Shown here in pieces: positions 1 to 6,205 of a stretch of 6,205 bases of DNA. The notes beneath the pieces are model-generated. The model ran no database searches. It was not told the origin of the DNA and worked only from the letters and a program-made list of their open reading frames with translations. Within the stretch, counting starts at the first letter, position 1. The number at the start of each line of letters is the position of its first letter. This stretch comes from Clostridia bacterium. GTDB taxonomy: Bacteria > Bacillota_A > Clostridia > TANB77 > CAG-508. The stretch covers positions 1 to 6,205 of the forward strand of contig JAGATI010000115.1 of the NCBI GenBank assembly GCA_017621295.1, read 5' to 3'. The position numbers and the translations under genes are program-made.

Positions 1-712
1 CTTAACTACCTCAGCCTCTATAAGTTCTTTGCAAAATTTCTCATATTCGTCTTTATTCATTGGAAGATTTATGTAATTTTGATTTTCCAAATTAGTGCTT
101 CTATTTCTCCAATCCTCTATAGATTCTTCTTTTCCTCTTTCTTGCTCATATCTATCTCCCCAAAAAGCAATATTCATATCAATTGAATCTTTTGTAATTA
201 TTGGAGCTGCAGCATCATAAAAATATAATCCCTTATTTCCTGCAAGCTCCATTATTTGTTTTGCAAGCGTTTCTGAAGTTAACGGACCAGTAGCAATTAT
301 AACTATTCCATCTTTTGCAAAATTTTTAATAGACTCTTCTTTTCCAAATTCTTTTCTAATAATTTCTATATTTGGATTCTCTTCTATTTTTTTAGTAACT
401 GTTTTAGAAAATTCCTCCCTATCAACTGCTAGTGCTTGTCCTGCAGGTACACTTGTTTTATCCGCAACATTTATTAATAAAGAATCTAGTATTCTTAATT
501 CTTCTTTTAATAATCCGACATGCATTAGTATGTAAATTTGATTTAAAAGAGTTGCTACACACAACCTCTGCCAAATTTCTACTTGCATGTGCATCACTAA
601 ACTTGTTTGGTTTCATTTCGTATAATTTAACTTTTATGCCTCTTTTTGCAATTTGATATGCCGCTTCTGTCCCTGCCAAACCTCCACCTATAACAGTTAT
701 ATAATTATTCAT
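1..712 (-). pseudogene. trmFO: TrmFO, folate/FAD-dependent tRNA (uracil-54-C5) methyltransferase; 5' part, frameshifted at 517, 3' end outside window
   Basis: TrmFO makes ribothymidine at U54 of the tRNA T-loop, with methylenetetrahydrofolate as carbon donor and reduced FAD as cofactor; it is cytosolic. Residues 1-65 hold the FAD-binding GGGLAG motif (9-14), the LYEM strand end, and VCSNSFKSN, whose Cys52 matches the FAD/substrate-linked Cys53 of the Bacillus enzyme. After Cys65 one extra base (plus-strand g517, read as C after TGT) shifts the frame, and the unshifted frame stops at 458-460. From 516 down, the shifted frame stays open to the window edge and reads GLLKEE, SVPAGQALAVDREEF, ATGPLTSE, LYFYDAAAPI and YINLPMNKDEY, all TrmFO hallmarks. 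The second catalytic cysteine (Bacillus Cys226) lies beyond the edge. The ATG at 712 is preferred over the in-frame ATG at 736 because AAAGGA (721-726) sits 8 bases ahead of it and the protein then begins directly at the FAD fold. It lies 38 bases after the SNF2 stop, probably in one operon. The family identity is very secure. Whether the gene is truly broken or the base is a sequence error is open. Confidence 0.93.
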
Positions 713-720
713 ATCTATAA

Positions 721-726
721 TCCTTT
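721..726 (-). promoter_or_regulatory. Ribosome binding site of trmFO
   Basis: The minus strand reads AAAGGA, followed by 8 bases and then ATG at 712-710. This is good Shine-Dalgarno spacing, and it decides the start: the upstream in-frame ATG at 736 would place this site inside the coding region. Confidence 0.75.
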
Positions 727-750
727 CTTTTAACATTTTGTGAACAATGT

Positions 751-3700
751 TTATTTGAACAATTCCATAATCTCTTCTTTAGACAATTTATTAACAAAAG
801 TTTCTTTTGTAGATAACATATTATCTATTAGTTTTTCTTTCTTTTGTTGTAATTCATAAATTCTTTCCTCAATCGAATTCTTAGTAATCAATTTATATAC
901 CTGTACATTCTTTTTTTGACCTATTCTATATGTTCTATCTGTAGCTTGATTTTCTGCAGATATATTCCACCATGGATCATAATGTATAACCATATCTGCA
1001 CCTGTCAAATTTAAACCTGTTCCACCTGCTTTTAATGATATTAAGAATACCTTTATGTTATCATTTTGATTAAATTCATCTACTAATTTTATTCTTTCTG
1101 GTACTTTTGTTTGACCTGTTAATTTAAAATATTCTATTCCTTCTTTTTTTAGCTCTTGTTCTAAAATATTAAACATTGATGTATAACCAGAAAAAAGAAG
1201 TATTTTATGTCCACCCTCTATTGCATCTTTTGTAATTTGCATACATTGATTAAGTTTACTACTTTCACCTTCATAATTTTCTATAAATAAACTAGGATGA
1301 CAACAAATTTGTCTTAATCTCATTAGTAGAGCAAGTATTTTCATTTGACTTGCTTGAAATCCTCTATTTTTTATTTCTACCTGAACTTCTTGTTTTGCCT
1401 GTGCTAAATAAGACATATATATGTCTAATTGTTCTTGTTGCATTTCATTATTTAATACAGTAATTGTTTTATCTGGTAATTCTGTTAATACATCTTTTTT
1501 TATTCTTCTTAAAATAAATGGTGATATTAATTTTTTTAGTCTGTTTGTTAAAAATACATCATTTTCTTTTATAATTGGTAATTCATAAATTTGCTTAAAT
1601 TTTCTGTAACTAAATAGATATCCTGGCATAATAAAATCAAAGATAGACCATAATTCTGACAAAGAGTTTTCTATTGGTGTTCCTGTTAATGCAAATCTTG
1701 TCTTAGCATTTATTTCTTTTATTGCTTTGGAATTTTGAGTATTATTATTCTTTATATATTGAGCCTCATCTGCAATTATATATTGAAACCTAATATTTTT
1801 CTCTTTGTATAAGTCTATATCTCTTTTTAATAAATCGTATGAAGTAATAATAACATCATAGTTATTTATTTCATTTATTTGTTTTTCTCTGTCTTCTATA
1901 TTTCCGTGTATAACTTGTACTTTAAGATTGCTTGCAAATTTACTAATTTCTGATTGCCAGTTTAATGTAAGAGAACTTGGCGTTACTACAATAGTTGGTT
2001 TTGTATCTTTATTCTTTTCCTTATAATCTAATATAAGTGCAAGTAATTGCACTGTTTTACCAAGTCCCATATCATCCGCTAAAATTCCTCCTAAGTTATA
2101 TTCATCTAAACTCTTAAGCCATTTAAACCCTATTTTTTGATATAATCTTAAATTAGCATTTAATGATTTTGGAACTTGAATATCCTCATCTAATTCATCG
2201 ATATCTATGTCTTTTATAATTTTCTTATATTGCTCATCTTTATTTACATTAACATTTTTTAAATTTTCTAATAACTTATCTAAGTATAATGACCTATATA
2301 TAGGCAATTTTAAAGTACCCTTCTCAAGTTCTTTATAATCAATATCTAAACTTTGTGTAATATTGTTCATAAATTCCAAATCTTCATTATTTTCTAACTC
2401 TAAAAAGCTACCATCTTTTAATCTATAGAATTTCTTTTTCAACTTATATTTATTTAGTATATTAACTAATTCGTCTGGGTCAAAATCAAGTTTAGTTAAA
2501 TCTACATTTAATAAGTTATTTTCTACTCTTACTCCCAAAGAAACTATTTTAGGTCCTTTAACCTCTTTTTGTTTAAAGTTTTCTGTAACTAGAACCTCAA
2601 ATCTCTGCATATATATTTCAATATCATTTGTTAAAAAATTGTATATCAAATCATCATTTACTAGAACAAGTCTTGCATTTGCACTATCAAGCATAAATCC
2701 TGTTTTTCTAAACATTTCTAGGTCTTCAGATTCTTTTAAAACATCTCTAGGAATTTGTATATTATTTTCTATAAGTGGATTAAATGAATATTCTCCATAT
2801 ATAAATTTTATATCTGCTGTAATGAAATTATTTTTATCATAATCTAAATATACTTTTACATATAATTCCTTTGGAACATATTTTTCTATTTCTTCTTCAC
2901 TTAATTTATCTAAATCTATATATTTTTTAGTTGTTGGATATACTATAGAAAATAAATTATTTAATTCTTCTTTAAAGAAATCTATTTCTCCAGTAAAGTT
3001 TTTTCTATATATGTCTAATATCTGTAATATATCTTTTTCTCTTCTTTTATCACATTTATATATTTTATTGCCTATATAAAAGTATATATAATCCTTGCCT
3101 TGAAAAATATCATATGAGTATATATCTATATTGGGTTTAAGAATGTATTCATCTTCATTTTTCTCTTGCAAAATAAACTTAATATCTGGTTCATTATCAA
3201 CAAATAATATTTCATGTTCCTCATTTTGATTTTGCATAACTATATATCTATTTTTTAATATACTAAATAGTTCATCCATTCCAGTATTAGAAAGTAAAAT
3301 ATAGCTATCACTTAAAGCTCTTGCATAATATCCATAATTGTTAGATGATTCATTTGCATATTTAATTATTTCACCATACTTTATTATAAAATTTAAAATC
3401 TCAATATCTTCTTTTGCAAAAGCCTCTTTTATGTGCTTAAATTCTAAGTTTGCTCCATACTTAAAAACTTCCTCTTTCATCATTCTATCGAAAAAATCTG
3501 GCAAACTTTTAATTTTATATAAATTTTTATTACCTATTTTAAACTCGACCTTAATATTTTTATTTTGCTCATTGTAGATTAATTTGGGATATATTTTTAT
3601 ATTTCCATCATTTAGTATTAATTCCTCTGTTTTCTCTTTTTCTAAATCTTCTATATCTAAATAAAATTGATTTATTAATTGTTTAAATACTCTGTGATTA

Positions 3701-4071
3701 TTTTTAAATTTAGAGTTCACTTTTTTATTTCTCATTTTATTTTCTTCATACATATTGTTTAATATGTATTTATTATTATTCGAAAATTCACTCATAGTAG
3801 CAATAATGTGCTTGCATGCAGAGTAACTATCTTCATATTCTGCACATGTACATCTTAAATCTTCTATCTCATTTTTTATTACTTTTATATATACATCATA
3901 TACATTTTGATTTCCAGCAACATTTGATGAAATCTCAAAATTTGAACAATTATCATATATTACCTTTGTAATATTTACCTTTTTATCTTCTACAATTTTT
4001 TTAGCTTTAGTTATTTTTTCTTCCCCTGATTCGCTATACAAATCTTTTAATAACATTTCATCTACAATCAT
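751..4071 (-). CDS. SNF2-family ATP-dependent DNA translocase/helicase with N-terminal SWIM zinc-binding motif
   Basis: This is a 1106-residue Swi2/Snf2 superfamily 2 motor, expected to hydrolyse ATP to move along double-stranded DNA and remodel bound proteins. The bacterial SWIM-containing subgroup has no firmly assigned cellular task. A SWIM motif, CxC-x9-CxH, lies at Cys74, Cys76, Cys86 and His88. Residues of about 200-610 are divergent and fit the bacterial SNF2-associated region. The motor starts near 641 ([12 protein letters not shown]). Motif I is DDMGLGKT (666-673), Ia is TPSSL (697-701), II is DEAQ (768-771), III is LTGTP (795-799), V is [12 protein letters not shown] (from 1012), and VI is [11 protein letters not shown] (1042-1052). 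All are intact, so an active ATPase is expected. Length is usual for this subgroup. The ATG at 4071 follows AGGAG by 6 bases. A near-consensus promoter lies just upstream, and trmFO follows after 38 bases without a visible terminator. There are no membrane segments. The family call is secure; the biological role is not. Confidence 0.96.
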   Translation of the reverse strand: MIVDEMLLKDLYSESGEEKITKAKKIVEDKKVNITKVIYDNCSNFEISSNVAGNQNVYDVYIKVIKNEIEDLRCTCAEYEDSYSACKHIIATMSEFSNNNKYILNNMYEENKMRNKKVNSKFKNNHRVFKQLINQFYLDIEDLEKEKTEELILNDGNIKIYPKLIYNEQNKNIKVEFKIGNKNLYKIKSLPDFFDRMMKEEVFKYGANLEFKHIKEAFAKEDIEILNFIIKYGEIIKYANESSNNYGYYARALSDSYILLSNTGMDELFSILKNRYIVMQNQNEEHEILFVDNEPDIKFILQEKNEDEYILKPNIDIYSYDIFQGKDYIYFYIGNKIYKCDKRREKDILQILDIYRKNFTGEIDFFKEELNNLFSIVYPTTKKYIDLDKLSEEEIEKYVPKELYVKVYLDYDKNNFITADIKFIYGEYSFNPLIENNIQIPRDVLKESEDLEMFRKTGFMLDSANARLVLVNDDLIYNFLTNDIEIYMQRFEVLVTENFKQKEVKGPKIVSLGVRVENNLLNVDLTKLDFDPDELVNILNKYKLKKKFYRLKDGSFLELENNEDLEFMNNITQSLDIDYKELEKGTLKLPIYRSLYLDKLLENLKNVNVNKDEQYKKIIKDIDIDELDEDIQVPKSLNANLRLYQKIGFKWLKSLDEYNLGGILADDMGLGKTVQLLALILDYKEKNKDTKPTIVVTPSSLTLNWQSEISKFASNLKVQVIHGNIEDREKQINEINNYDVIITSYDLLKRDIDLYKEKNIRFQYIIADEAQYIKNNNTQNSKAIKEINAKTRFALTGTPIENSLSELWSIFDFIMPGYLFSYRKFKQIYELPIIKENDVFLTNRLKKLISPFILRRIKKDVLTELPDKTITVLNNEMQQEQLDIYMSYLAQAKQEVQVEIKNRGFQASQMKILALLMRLRQICCHPSLFIENYEGESSKLNQCMQITKDAIEGGHKILLFSGYTSMFNILEQELKKEGIEYFKLTGQTKVPERIKLVDEFNQNDNIKVFLISLKAGGTGLNLTGADMVIHYDPWWNISAENQATDRTYRIGQKKNVQVYKLITKNSIEERIYELQQKKEKLIDNMLSTKETFVNKLSKEEIMELFK

Positions 4072-4077
4072 TTTATT

Positions 4078-4082
4078 CTCCT
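4078..4082 (-). promoter_or_regulatory. Ribosome binding site of the SNF2 gene
   Basis: The minus strand reads TAGGAGAATAAAATG. AGGAG lies 6 bases before the ATG at 4071, which supports that start over the in-frame ATG five codons later. Confidence 0.75.
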
Positions 4083-4105
4083 AGAACCCAAAAATTAATT
4101 ATTTA

Positions 4106-4134
4106 ATTATACTATGCATTTTTAATTTTTACAA
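4106..4134 (-). promoter_or_regulatory. Sigma-A/70-type promoter for the SNF2-trmFO unit
   Basis: On the minus strand the -35 box is TTGTAA (4129-4134), followed by a 17-base spacer and a perfect TATAAT -10 box (4106-4111). Transcription would start near 4099, giving a 5' leader of about 28 bases that contains the AGGAG site. The position, the ideal spacer and the perfect -10 box make this convincing. AT-rich DNA can produce chance matches, and no transcript data are available. Confidence 0.7.
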
Positions 4135-4162
4135 GTGATAAAAAAGAGAAGTATAATATTTA

Positions 4163-4205
4163 AATAGAGAATATAGTAATAAATATAAGTACTATATTCT
4201 CTATT
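4163..4205 (-). terminator. Perfect 16-bp inverted repeat, probable terminator between the AAA/nuclease gene and the SNF2 promoter
   Basis: The left arm AATAGAGAATATAGTA (4163-4178) is exactly complementary to the right arm (4190-4205), with an 11-base loop at 4179-4189. As minus-strand RNA the hairpin is followed by UAAAUAUUAUAC and, a little further on, a run of six U. The U-tract is weak and interrupted, and the stem holds only three G-C pairs. The hairpin ends about 195 bases after the upstream stop and some 28 bases before the SNF2 -35 box, which is a sensible place to insulate the two units. The symmetry would also suit an operator or a bidirectional terminator. Confidence 0.5.
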
Positions 4206-4399
4206 ATAATTTGTTTTTATTTCTGTAATCTTGTTTAAATTTGTAACTATGTAAAAATCCATTTATAAGTTTATAATTACTATTTAATAAGTGATTTTAA
4301 ATTAACTCTTAAAACTCTATATTTATAAATGTTTTTTAAATATATATTTAAATATTAAAATAAATTTTAATATTAACATATAATCACTTTATACTATTT
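4206..4399. other. AT-rich non-coding spacer downstream of the AAA/nuclease gene
   Basis: Together with the hairpin and promoter below 4206, this forms a 328-base gap between genes. Apart from the hairpins listed at 4335-4374, I see no convincing open reading frame with a ribosome binding site, no RNA gene and no tandem repeat. An 8-bp inverted pair, AAGTGATT (4289-4296) and AATCACTT (4382-4389), flanks the hairpins at a distance of 85 bases and may be chance in such DNA. Confidence 0.5.
4335..4374 (-). terminator. AT-only hairpins just after the AAA/nuclease stop; possible weak terminator
   Basis: AATATTAAAA (4351-4360) pairs perfectly with TTTTAATATT (4365-4374) across a 4-base loop. Directly adjoining is a perfect 18-base palindrome, TTTAAATATATATTTAAA (4335-4352). 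On the minus strand the hairpin begins about 25 bases after the stop codon. The stems contain no G-C pairs and no clean U-run follows, so strong intrinsic termination is doubtful. They could instead protect the mRNA 3' end or be compositional accidents. Confidence 0.3.
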
Positions 4400-6091
4400 T
4401 TATACTTCTTCCACTATTGCTTCTTCAAACCCTATAAACATTACAACATACTTTTTTAAATTCTCTCTTTGTAATAATCTTTTATCTTCTAAATATCTTG
4501 CAAGTTGTTCCTTCCCTTGGCTTAATAATTTTTCTTTATTCTCTTCTTTTGCTTTTTCTTTGCTCATATATTTTAGCTCTATTACTGCCTCATATTTTGA
4601 ATAACTTACTGATGTTTTTTCTATAAATATATCCGCAAATCCTTGCCCTGCTGGATATTCTCCATATACTATAAATTGATTACTTAACGATAAAAACATT
4701 GCAAATGTATGTTTTAGCATTTTTTCACTAAAGTTTTCCTTATCTCGTGTACTACAATATTTTAAGAATTCTTGCACTATATTTACTACTTTTTGTATAC
4801 TTCCTGTTTTTGATAATTCTTTTATTCCTTCTTCTATTTCTTTTGTTTCTATTTTATAGTTTTCTTGCTCTTTTAGCCAGTTTAACATATATTCTGAATA
4901 TATGTTTTCTGTTATGTGGTTTGGTATTCTAAATAGTGTTTTTACTCCTGGCTCTTTTATTGTTAAATATCCTAAGTGGAATAACATTGTTATTAAATCA
5001 TCTGTACTATAATTATTATCTAACACTACGGATTTAAGACTTCCCTCTACTTCATTTTCAAAAACTAGTTTTTTTACTATTGGATAGTTAATTTCTCTGT
5101 TTACTAACTCTACCGTTCTTCTTATTTTATCTCCACTTGTATTCATATTTACGTCTAAAATTTGCTCTGGCGCATTATGGTCTCGTATATATTCCTTTAA
5201 ATAATATAATACTAGTGTCGAATTAAACGTTTTTTCTTCACTTTTCTTCGAAAATCTATATCCATCATAATTTGCTTCTAAATCTTTATGTACTTTTTCT
5301 GCATCTTCTGCTGGAACTAACTCTTTAACTATTTCTTTTACTTCTTCATGTGTAAAACCTATCATTGATGTAAATTCTGCATCTGTTGATAGATTTGTTG
5401 CTATATTAAATCCACTTGTTAAATTATCTAGGGTTACTGGCATTACTCCTGTTGCAAAAAATCTTCCAACTACTCCTTCTTCAAACTTTTGCTTTATTAC
5501 TTCGTAAAATGATTTTACATATCCATTCTTTTGCACTAAATCTAAGAAGTCTTGTCCATTTCCTTTTAATATTGCATTTGTAAAGTTATCGTATTCATCT
5601 ATTATTATGTATAATTTATGTGGTAAATTTAGTTTTTTAAATTTTACTATCAAATTCTCTAGCACTTCTGCTGCTGTAGAACCTTCATTTTCTATATTTA
5701 AATTATATCTATTTATAAATGACTCTATTGCTATTCTTACCTTTTTATAAAATTGATCTTTTCCCTCTTCTATTATATTACCTTCTGATATTGTCATTCC
5801 TGAAAAGTTTAAATTTAGTACATAATAATTGTTTTTATTTTGTGTTGGGTGATCATATATATATAATCCTTTAAATAATTTTTCGAATTTGTCGGCTGTA
5901 TCTACAGAATAGTAATATGTTAGCATACTTGTAAATAAGCTTTTTCCGAATCTTCGTGGTCTTAAATATATTGTTTTTTCTCTATCTATATCTTCTTCCA
6001 ATTTTTCTATATACATTGTCTTGTCTACATATATTGCATTTTTTATTCTTATATCCTCAAAATTTGCTGCTCCATATGGAATTTTCCTCAT
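4400..6091 (-). CDS. AAA-ATPase-like protein with C-terminal PD-(D/E)XK nuclease-type domain
   Basis: This 563-residue protein belongs to the family usually annotated as 'AAA family ATPase' or 'PD-(D/E)XK nuclease domain-containing protein' (AAA-ATPase_like plus PDDEXK_9). The family is common, often multicopy, in gut Firmicutes, Bacteroidetes and Fusobacteria, and has no established function. The N-terminus has the family opening (IPYGAANFEDIR...YVDKT). The P-loop is the family's variant RPRRFGKS (44-51), with Lys50 and Ser51 kept. Walker B is YIIIDEYDN (161-169), the sensor-like strand is FFATG (211-215), and YDGYRF lies at 275-280. The C-terminal domain has Glu478, Asp487 (GFADIFI), Glu505-x-Lys507 (IELKY) and Gln525/Gln529, so the nuclease-type site looks complete. 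It could cleave or bind nucleic acid in an ATP-controlled way, but that is inference. There is no signal peptide or membrane segment. The ATG at 6091 has AAAGGAG 9 bases upstream. The gene stands alone, with its own promoters and a 328-base gap after it. Confidence 0.93.
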   Translation of the reverse strand: MRKIPYGAANFEDIRIKNAIYVDKTMYIEKLEEDIDREKTIYLRPRRFGKSLFTSMLTYYYSVDTADKFEKLFKGLYIYDHPTQNKNNYYVLNLNFSGMTISEGNIIEEGKDQFYKKVRIAIESFINRYNLNIENEGSTAAEVLENLIVKFKKLNLPHKLYIIIDEYDNFTNAILKGNGQDFLDLVQKNGYVKSFYEVIKQKFEEGVVGRFFATGVMPVTLDNLTSGFNIATNLSTDAEFTSMIGFTHEEVKEIVKELVPAEDAEKVHKDLEANYDGYRFSKKSEEKTFNSTLVLYYLKEYIRDHNAPEQILDVNMNTSGDKIRRTVELVNREINYPIVKKLVFENEVEGSLKSVVLDNNYSTDDLITMLFHLGYLTIKEPGVKTLFRIPNHITENIYSEYMLNWLKEQENYKIETKEIEEGIKELSKTGSIQKVVNIVQEFLKYCSTRDKENFSEKMLKHTFAMFLSLSNQFIVYGEYPAGQGFADIFIEKTSVSYSKYEAVIELKYMSKEKAKEENKEKLLSQGKEQLARYLEDKRLLQRENLKKYVVMFIGFEEAIVEEV

Positions 6092-6100
6092 TTAATCACG

Positions 6101-6107
6101 CTCCTTT
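6101..6107 (-). promoter_or_regulatory. Ribosome binding site of the AAA/nuclease gene
   Basis: The minus strand reads AAAGGAG, followed by 9 bases and the ATG at 6091. It is a strong Shine-Dalgarno match and fixes the start at the residue where the family's conserved N-terminus begins. Confidence 0.75.
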
Positions 6108-6117
6108 GCTTTTTTAC

Positions 6118-6146
6118 ATTGTACTCTATTCTATACAAATTTTCAA
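6118..6146 (-). promoter_or_regulatory. Proximal sigma-A/70-type promoter of the AAA/nuclease gene
   Basis: On the minus strand TTGAAA (6141-6146) is separated by exactly 17 bases from TACAAT (6118-6123). Each box matches the consensus at five of six positions. The start would be near 6111, giving a leader of about 20 bases that carries the AAAGGAG site. Confidence 0.65.
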
Positions 6147-6153
6147 CAAGAAA

Positions 6154-6182
6154 ATGATATTGTCGGCATGTAGGTTTGTCAA
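6154..6182 (-). promoter_or_regulatory. Distal sigma-A/70-type promoter of the AAA/nuclease gene
   Basis: On the minus strand a perfect TTGACA (6177-6182) is followed by a 17-base spacer and TATCAT (6154-6159), five of six to consensus. It lies 36 bases upstream of the proximal promoter, so the two would act in tandem. The spacer is richer in G and C than its surroundings, which makes a chance match less likely. The -35 box sits inside an 11-base palindrome. Confidence 0.55.
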
Positions 6183-6184
6183 AC
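6174..6184. promoter_or_regulatory. 11-base palindrome GTTTGTCAAAC over the distal -35 box; possible operator
   Basis: GTTTG and CAAAC are exact complements around a central base and cover the TTGACA box. TGTCA occurs at 6177-6181 and again at 6188-6192, 11 bases apart (about one helical turn), next to an 8-base palindrome ACATATGT (6183-6190). A repressor bound here would block the distal promoter. The element is short and no regulator is encoded in the window, so this is tentative. Confidence 0.3.
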
Positions 6185-6205
6185 ATATGTCACACTTATT
6201 TGATA

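Noticed and set aside
510..525. Programmed +1 frameshift at the TGT-C-GGA site in trmFO
   Set aside because: There is no stop codon at the shift point and no slippery repeat. The Cys tRNA would have to re-pair with GTC, which it cannot do well. TrmFO is not known to be recoded, so mutation or error is simpler.
432..656. Plus-strand open frame opposite trmFO
   Set aside because: It is antisense to conserved TrmFO sequence, shows no recognisable domain, and is a by-product of AT-rich coding on the other strand.
713..736. Alternative upstream trmFO start at 736 (MLKERIID...)
   Set aside because: The eight extra codons overlap the AAAGGA site that serves the ATG at 712, and TrmFO proteins normally begin a few residues before the FAD-binding glycine motif.
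2639..3577. Short plus-strand open frames opposite the SNF2 gene (2639-2842, 3338-3577)
   Set aside because: Both lie inside the SNF2 coding region on the opposite strand, have low-complexity hydrophobic translations, and lack family signatures.
4072..4399. CRISPR array, small RNA or riboswitch in the long intergenic gap
   Set aside because: There are no regularly spaced repeats, no tRNA-like fold and no GC-containing conserved aptamer core. The palindromes present are almost entirely A and T.
4747..4932. Plus-strand 61-residue hydrophobic frame that could look like a small membrane protein
   Set aside because: The leucine/phenylalanine-rich translation is what Lys/Glu-rich coding on the minus strand (AAA/nuclease residues of about 387-448) produces when read in antisense.

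Overview
The window is strongly AT-rich. It carries three protein genes, all on the minus strand, so transcription runs from high to low coordinates. Ribosome binding sites are classical purine-rich Shine-Dalgarno sequences (AAAGGAG, AGGAG, AAAGGA), promoters match the sigma-A/70 consensus, and TrmFO is the folate-dependent tRNA methyltransferase typical of Firmicutes. Together these suggest a low-GC Firmicute, most likely a clostridial or related gut lineage. Another low-GC group that has TrmFO, such as Fusobacteria, cannot be excluded. The species cannot be named from this sequence.

Layout in transcription order. (1) 6205-6092: an upstream region with two consensus-like promoters in tandem and a small palindrome over the distal -35 box. 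(2) 6091-4400: a stand-alone 563-residue AAA-ATPase-like protein with a C-terminal PD-(D/E)XK nuclease-type domain. Its ATPase and nuclease motifs look intact, and its biological role is unknown. (3) 4399-4072: a 328-base AT-rich gap with AT-only hairpins just after the stop, a perfect 16-bp inverted repeat that is a candidate terminator, and a near-consensus promoter for the next gene. (4) 4071-751: a 1106-residue SNF2-family DNA translocase with an N-terminal SWIM zinc-binding motif. (5) 712-1: the first 237 codons or so of trmFO (tRNA m5U54 methyltransferase). It starts 38 bases after the SNF2 stop with no terminator between them, so the two are probably cotranscribed. The 3' end of trmFO lies outside the window.

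The most notable anomaly is a single extra base at position 517 that breaks trmFO after codon 65. Everything downstream still reads as normal TrmFO in the shifted frame, so this is either a very recent mutation or a sequence error. The same gene carries an insertion of about 18 residues relative to the Bacillus form. I see no CRISPR array, RNA gene, insertion sequence or recognisable multi-gene defence island. The AAA/nuclease gene is the only accessory-looking element, and I found no clear evidence of a new multi-component system.
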